This document shows, one piece after another, positions 18,420 to 18,945 of a DNA stretch of 18,945 bases. The position numbers and the translations under genes are program-made. How positions within the stretch are numbered: the stretch's first letter is position 1; each line of letters opens with the position of its first letter. The notes beneath the pieces are model-generated. The model was not told the origin of the DNA and did no database searches. It was given only the letters and a program-made list of their open reading frames with translations. Source of the stretch: Saccoglossus kowalevskii (Eukaryota > Hemichordata > Enteropneusta > Harrimaniidae); NCBI RefSeq assembly GCF_000003605.2, contig NW_003130856.1, forward strand, positions 61,835-80,779. Direction: 5' to 3'.

Positions 18420-18945
18420 TCATGACCGAAATGCACCTGCATATGTACAACACATTGTGCTAAATCTGAACAAAATCCATCCATGCATGACTGAGATCCG
18501 GTTCTGGAATTGTGAGAATACGTGATTTTGATGCATTTTCGGCCTTAAAATGGCCATCATTCCGCTATTGTTAAGCAGATCATGAAACAAATGCACATAT
18601 CTATTTGTGACATGATGTACCATGTGTGTGTGAAGTTTGAACTTGATCAATCCAGACATGTCTTGGATACGGATCCAGAACTGAATTCTTTAACAAAATG
18701 GCCGCCAGTCTGCCATTTCGAACTTGATCCGGAAAAAAAAGACGTGCATCAAGGTCCTATTATGTTTAATGTATGTACCAAATTTGAACAAAATCCATCC
18801 ATGCATGACTGAGATCCGGTTCTGGAATTGTGAAAATACGTGATTTTGATGCATTTTCGGCCTTAAAATGGCCATCATTCCGCTATTGTTAAGCAGATCA
18901 TGAAACAAATGCACATATCTATTTGTGACATGATGTACCATGTGT
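18420..18945. repeat. ~318-bp dimeric satellite, runs off the window end
   Basis: Bases 18467-18627 recur at 18785-18945 with a single G/A difference near 18516, giving a period of 318 bp. Between them, from 18638, lies a diverged half-unit: TGAACTTGATCAATCC compared with TGAACAAAATCCATCC, then a GATCCRG-like line. The period is therefore a dimer of ~147-171 bp monomers. AAAATGGCCGCCAGTCTGCC at 18697 links it to the repeat at 8350-8740. Confidence 0.9.

Overview
The window looks like nuclear DNA of a marine invertebrate animal. It is AT-rich, non-coding sequence predominates, introns are GT-AG and run from about 0.3 to 1.7 kb, and many unrelated tandem repeats are present. There is no operon structure and no ribosome-binding site. 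Matches to the bilaterian CTCF core motif fit a bilaterian, but the species cannot be named from the sequence.

The only gene I can support is on the minus strand: the 3' part of an ABCF3 (GCN20-type) ATP-binding protein. Ten exons between 17987 and 7416 splice in frame into 400 residues and a stop. They carry the ABC signature, Walker B and switch histidine of the first nucleotide-binding domain, the charged linker, and a complete second domain. The N-terminal part (roughly 300 residues, by family length), including the first Walker A, must lie beyond 18945. A candidate poly(A) signal lies about 110 bases past the stop.

Layout by coordinate: 1-7290 is intergenic and repeat-rich, with a ~155-162 bp tandem repeat at 1489-1855, a ~150 bp repeat family at 1930-2720, and a diverged ~88 bp satellite at 4499-5500 that is interrupted by a CpG-containing patch. 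From 7290 to 17987 is the ABCF3 gene. Its longer introns hold a Gly-Cys-Cys-type 'AAATGGCC' repeat (8350-8740), a 25-bp minisatellite (about 9370-10390), a 72-79 bp satellite (10860-11840), a 15/19-bp minisatellite (12571-12790), a ~41/82-bp repeat carrying CTCF-like motifs (12942-13216), and a terminal-inverted-repeat element (17732-17921). From 17988 to the end is further upstream intron with a ~318-bp dimeric satellite related to the 8350-8740 repeat.

No novel multigene system is visible. The observations most worth checking concern repeats in relation to the gene: five exact CTCF consensus matches in one intron, a satellite that runs into a splice donor, and an inverted-repeat element ending five bases from another donor.
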